Shown one piece after another: positions 5,899 through 8,069 of a stretch of DNA of 8,069 bases. The notes beneath the pieces were generated by a model. That model was not told the DNA's origin and did not search any database. It saw only the letters and a program-made list of their open reading frames with translations. Source of the stretch: Verrucomicrobiota bacterium. Lineage in GTDB: Bacteria; Chlamydiota; Chlamydiia; Chlamydiales; FEN-1388. The stretch lies in contig JAFEGS010000036.1 of NCBI GenBank assembly GCA_018239705.1, positions 1 to 8,069 of the forward strand, written 5' to 3'. Position numbers and translations under genes: made by a program. Every line of letters starts with the position of its first letter. Position 1 is the first letter of the stretch.

Positions 5899-7200
5899 TT
5901 ATTTTTTAATTGCTTGGGTGTTGCTATAGATAGCAAACGAATCGAGCTCCTGTTCAATCTCCAGCAGGCGATTGTACTTCGCTACTCTATCGCTTCGGCA
6001 GGGAGCTCCTGTTTTGATCTGCCCTGCACGTGTGGCCACCGCGAGGTCGGCAATAAAGCTATCCTCCGTCTCTCCCGAACGATGAGAGATAATGCAAGCT
6101 AGCCCGTGGGTTTGCGCCATGCGTATGGTCTCCATCGTCTCGCTCAACGTCCCTATCTGGTTCACCTTTATCAAAATGGCATTGGCGACATGCTCTTCAA
6201 TACCTCGTTTCAAAAACAAGGGATTAGTCACAAAGATATCATCTCCAACGATCTGGATCTTTTTGCCAAGTTTTTGATTTAAATAGTGCCAACCCTTCCA
6301 GTCTCCCTCAGCGAGGCCATCTTCGATGGAATCAATCGGAAAATTTGCGACAAGCTGTTCAAGATAGGCTGTCTGCTGCTGTGCAGATCGCGGCTGACAC
6401 TGGTCACCCCGCTTCACCCTCTTCTTATCGATATACCCACCAAGCTTTGCATCATAGAGCTCAGAGGCGGCGCAGTCGATTGCGCAGGAGATCTGCTCTC
6501 CCGGCACAAATCCTGCCTCTTTGATGGCAGCGCAGATAAGCTCTAAAGCCTCTTCATGAGAGGAGAGATTGGGAGCAAAACCGCCTTCATCGCCAACTGA
6601 TGTCACAAGCCCCTTTTTCTTCAAAATGCTCTTGAGCGCATGAAAGACCTCAACACCCCAGCGCACCGCCTCGCCAAAGGTAGGCGCTCCAAACGGTCGA
6701 ATCATGAACTCCTGAAAATCGAGAGTATTATCAGCATGGGCTCCACCGTTGATGATGTTCATCATCGGACAGGGGAGTGTCGTTGCATAGCAGCCTCCCA
6801 AGTAGGCATAGAGCGGTATTTGAAGCGACATAGCAGCAGCCTTTGCAGAGGCCATGGATACGGCGAGTATCGCATTGGCTCCGAGCCGCGATTTGTTGTC
6901 GGTCCCATCGCAATCAAGCATGAGTGCATCTATGCGCTGCTGGTCAAGGACAGACTCTCCTTCGAGAAGATCATTTAACACCCCATTGATGCTTGCAATG
7001 GCCTTTAAGACGCCCTTTCCTTGATAGCGCTCAAGATCTCCATCTCTGAGTTCCACTGCCTCATTTTCGCCTGTAGAGGCACCGGAGGGCACAAAGGCAC
7101 GCACCCGCTGCCCATCATCTGTTGTCAGCACCACCCCTACGGTCGGATTTCCTCGAGAATCGAGTAGTTCAAGCCCTCGCAGCTCCTGTATTCTTGCCAT
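5899..7200 (-). CDS. eno: Enolase (phosphopyruvate hydratase)
   Basis: Glycolytic enzyme that interconverts 2-phosphoglycerate and phosphoenolpyruvate with Mg2+ in the cytosol. The 433-residue length is normal for the family. Every catalytic and metal position can be seen: PSGASTG (38-44) for the mobile loop, H155 in NGGAHA, E164 in FQEFMIRP, GDEGG with the acid/base E205, metal ligands D242 (IDCAAS), E293 (EDGL) and D320 (GDDIFVTN), the base K345 in KVNQIG, and SHRSGETED from S372. The start ATG follows AAGGAG at a good distance. It is the first gene of a two-gene minus-strand unit and is divergent from a MazEF-like module. Segments such as DCAAS and NGGAHA resemble chlamydial enolases as I remember them, which is the main taxonomic hint in the window. 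Confidence 0.98.
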   Translation of the reverse strand: MARIQELRGLELLDSRGNPTVGVVLTTDDGQRVRAFVPSGASTGENEAVELRDGDLERYQGKGVLKAIASINGVLNDLLEGESVLDQQRIDALMLDCDGTDNKSRLGANAILAVSMASAKAAAMSLQIPLYAYLGGCYATTLPCPMMNIINGGAHADNTLDFQEFMIRPFGAPTFGEAVRWGVEVFHALKSILKKKGLVTSVGDEGGFAPNLSSHEEALELICAAIKEAGFVPGEQISCAIDCAASELYDAKLGGYIDKKRVKRGDQCQPRSAQQQTAYLEQLVANFPIDSIEDGLAEGDWKGWHYLNQKLGKKIQIVGDDIFVTNPLFLKRGIEEHVANAILIKVNQIGTLSETMETIRMAQTHGLACIISHRSGETEDSFIADLAVATRAGQIKTGAPCRSDRVAKYNRLLEIEQELDSFAIYSNTQAIKK

Positions 7201-7225
7201 ATGATCTCCTTAAAGTGAATACATA

Positions 7226-7254
7226 CTCATAATTCACCAAAAAATATTTTGCAA
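7226..7254 (-). promoter_or_regulatory. Possible eno promoter
   Basis: Minus strand TTGCAA (7249-7254), 17 bases, TATGAG (7226-7231), ending 25 bases upstream of the eno ATG. The -10 match is only moderate (four of six), so this is the best candidate rather than a firm call. Confidence 0.3.
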
Positions 7255-7279
7255 CCTTACTCGACAAAAGCAATGCGAG

Positions 7280-7306
7280 TATTAATTACCTATTGAATAA
7301 TTAATA
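7280..7306. promoter_or_regulatory. Inverted repeat, likely operator for the RHH antitoxin
   Basis: Perfect 9-bp arms TATTAATTA (7280-7288) and TAATTAATA (7298-7306) separated by 9 bases. The right arm and gap cover the -35 box of the module's promoter. RHH antitoxins usually repress their own operon through such short repeats. Confidence 0.55.
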
Positions 7307-7322
7307 GTGATCTTGCTATACT
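7293..7322 (+). promoter_or_regulatory. Sigma70-type promoter of the mazEF-like module
   Basis: TTGAAT (7293-7298), 18 bases, TATACT (7317-7322). Both boxes match well. The predicted transcription start, about 7 bases after the -10 box, falls on the antitoxin ATG at 7329. Confidence 0.6.
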
Positions 7323-7328
7323 CAAAGC

Positions 7329-7577
7329 ATGAGAAAACAACAAGCCAAAACAGCCAATCAGACATTCTCACTGCCTCTAGAGGTTTTACATGATCTTAAT
7401 GCCTTAATAAGACCTAGAGAACGCAGCCGATTTGTCAGCGATCTTTTACGAGATGCACTTGAAATCAAGAAACAAAAATTGCGTCAAGCCTATTCCGATG
7501 CCAATACCGATGAAGGACAAGTCGAAGCAATGAGCGATTGGGAAACTACCATAGCGGATGGCTTTGATGACTGGTAA
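7329..7577 (+). CDS. Ribbon-helix-helix (MazE/CopG-like) antitoxin
   Basis: An 82-residue protein. The N-terminal half (about 10-48) reads as a ribbon-helix-helix DNA-binding domain: strand QTFSLPL, helix EVLHDLNALIR, and RSRFVSDLLRDALE. The acidic, tryptophan-containing tail (about 60-82, SDWETTIADGFDDW) is typical of the segment that wraps the toxin. It should neutralise the MazF-like toxin encoded by the overlapping downstream gene and repress the module. No Shine-Dalgarno lies before the ATG, and the promoter places the RNA 5' end about there, so translation may be leaderless. There is no other Met codon until residue 68, so this start is the only reasonable ATG. Confidence 0.88.
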   Translation: MRKQQAKTANQTFSLPLEVLHDLNALIRPRERSRFVSDLLRDALEIKKQKLRQAYSDANTDEGQVEAMSDWETTIADGFDDW

Positions 7578-7905
7578 GTTTCCAAAACGGGGAGAAATCT
7601 ACCTTACCGATCTCGAGCCAACTAAAGGTGGAGAAACACAAAAAAGGCGTCCGTGTCTTATCGTTTCTAATGATATTGGGAACGAAATCTCTCGTGTTGT
7701 AATGGCAGCTCCTATCACAAGCAAGACTGCGAAAATCTACCCTTTTGAAGTCAAAACGATAGTCCAAAATAAGCCAGCTAAAATCATGCTTAACCAATGC
7801 AGAGCAATAGACAAGTCCCGCATATTGAAGCCAATGGGTCAAGTAGATGCGGAAACTATGCATGCTGTCGAGGATGCGATTAAGATAGTATTTGGTCTTA
7901 CGTAA
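7567..7905 (+). CDS. MazF/PemK-type endoribonuclease toxin
   Basis: Type II toxin of the MazF/PemK/CcdB fold, which cleaves mRNA at short sequence motifs. Motifs, numbered from ATG 7567 (112 residues): RGEIYLTDLEPTKGGE at 8-23, RRPCLIVSND at 27-36 with the conserved arginine, APITS with T51 and S52, and MLNQCRAIDKSRI from 74, where most relatives have L-D-Q. It ends VFGLT, as family members do. The gene overlaps the antitoxin by 11 bases from ATG 7567, or by 20 from the in-frame ATG at 7558; the shorter form is closer to the usual family N-terminus, and neither start has a strong ribosome site. The overlap indicates coupled translation. Confidence 0.92.
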   Translation: MTGKFPKRGEIYLTDLEPTKGGETQKRRPCLIVSNDIGNEISRVVMAAPITSKTAKIYPFEVKTIVQNKPAKIMLNQCRAIDKSRILKPMGQVDAETMHAVEDAIKIVFGLT

Positions 7906-7908
7906 TAA

Positions 7909-7927
7909 CGCCATGGGCGAATTTTTC
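7909..7927 (+). terminator. Weak candidate terminator after the MazF-like gene
   Basis: CGCC-ATG-GGCG followed by AATTTTT, three bases beyond the toxin stop. The stem is only four pairs with a three-base loop, so it is marginal. Confidence 0.25.
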
Positions 7928-7985
7928 TCAGTGATCTCTAAAATTATTTTTTTATCTAAGATTCACCTCTTTTGTTGCTATATCC

Positions 7986-8069
7986 ATGGCCAGATAGTGC
8001 TTTAATTTGCACTATCTGGCCCGAAAAGTCACATGTTTTATGGCCAGATATGCCAAATTTGAGCACTAT
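7986..8069. repeat. Two spaced copies of a palindromic repeat (second cut by window end)
   Basis: The first copy has perfect 13-bp arms, GGCCAGATAGTGC (7988-8000) and GCACTATCTGGCC (8009-8021), around an 8-base AT loop. The second begins 54 bases later: ATGGCCAGATA at 8040-8050 and GCACTAT at 8063-8069. The missing CTGGCC would lie just outside the window. No T run follows the first dyad on either strand, so it is not an obvious terminator. It fits a REP/BIME-like or mini-mobile palindromic repeat. Confidence 0.65.

Noticed and set aside
6640..6978. Plus-strand open frame of 112 codons inside eno
   Set aside because: It is antisense to conserved catalytic parts of enolase and has no recognisable features.
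7546..7914. Minus-strand open frame of 122 codons antisense to the MazF-like gene
   Set aside because: It lies over a clear toxin gene, has no family motifs and an implausible aromatic/charged composition. It is a shadow frame.
7986..8069. CRISPR array at the right edge
   Set aside because: Only two units are visible, they differ strongly in the middle and the intervening stretch is 18 bases. No cas gene is in the window. A palindromic interspersed repeat fits better.

Overview
The window looks like chromosomal DNA from a bacterium of the Chlamydiae, most likely an environmental (Parachlamydia/Waddlia/Estrella-like) lineage. This is a tentative call. It rests on the enolase, whose DCAAS and NGGAHA segments resemble chlamydial enolase as I remember it, on moderate G+C, and on an unrecognised small gene beside eno. 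No rRNA or tRNA gene supports it. Most of the window is accessory: biosynthetic-looking genes, an exporter with its regulator, two toxin-antitoxin modules and palindromic repeats, arranged around one housekeeping gene (eno).

Left part (1-3535, plus strand): a tightly overlapping three-gene operon. It encodes a cystathionine beta-synthase/cysteine synthase-like PLP enzyme (5' end cut by the window), a RimK-like ATP-grasp protein with an extra N-terminal region, and a group II PLP-dependent amino-acid decarboxylase. The first two genes share an ATGA overlap and the last two overlap by 40 bp. The combination of a beta-replacement enzyme, a carboxylate-amine ligase and a decarboxylase is what one expects of a small pathway making a modified amino acid, amide or amine. 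The product cannot be read from the sequence.

Middle (3520-5281, minus strand): a Gp49/HigB-type toxin followed by its HTH antitoxin, whose 3' end overlaps the decarboxylase 3' end by 16 bp. Next comes an Lrp/AsnC regulator overlapping a LysE/RhtB amino-acid exporter. A sigma70-like promoter and a 15-bp dyad over its -35 box precede the regulator, fitting autoregulation. The exporter might serve the left-hand pathway, but this is only proximity.

Right part (5341-8069): a 98-bp block of inverted and tandem repeats that may also terminate transcription. Then, on the minus strand, an unrecognised 132-residue gene and eno (enolase, complete, with the full catalytic set). Divergently on the plus strand lies a second toxin-antitoxin pair (RHH antitoxin and MazF/PemK toxin). 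Its well-formed promoter would start transcription at about the antitoxin ATG, implying a leaderless mRNA, and a perfect 9-bp inverted repeat covers the -35 box. The window ends in a second palindromic repeat whose copies are spaced 54 bp apart.
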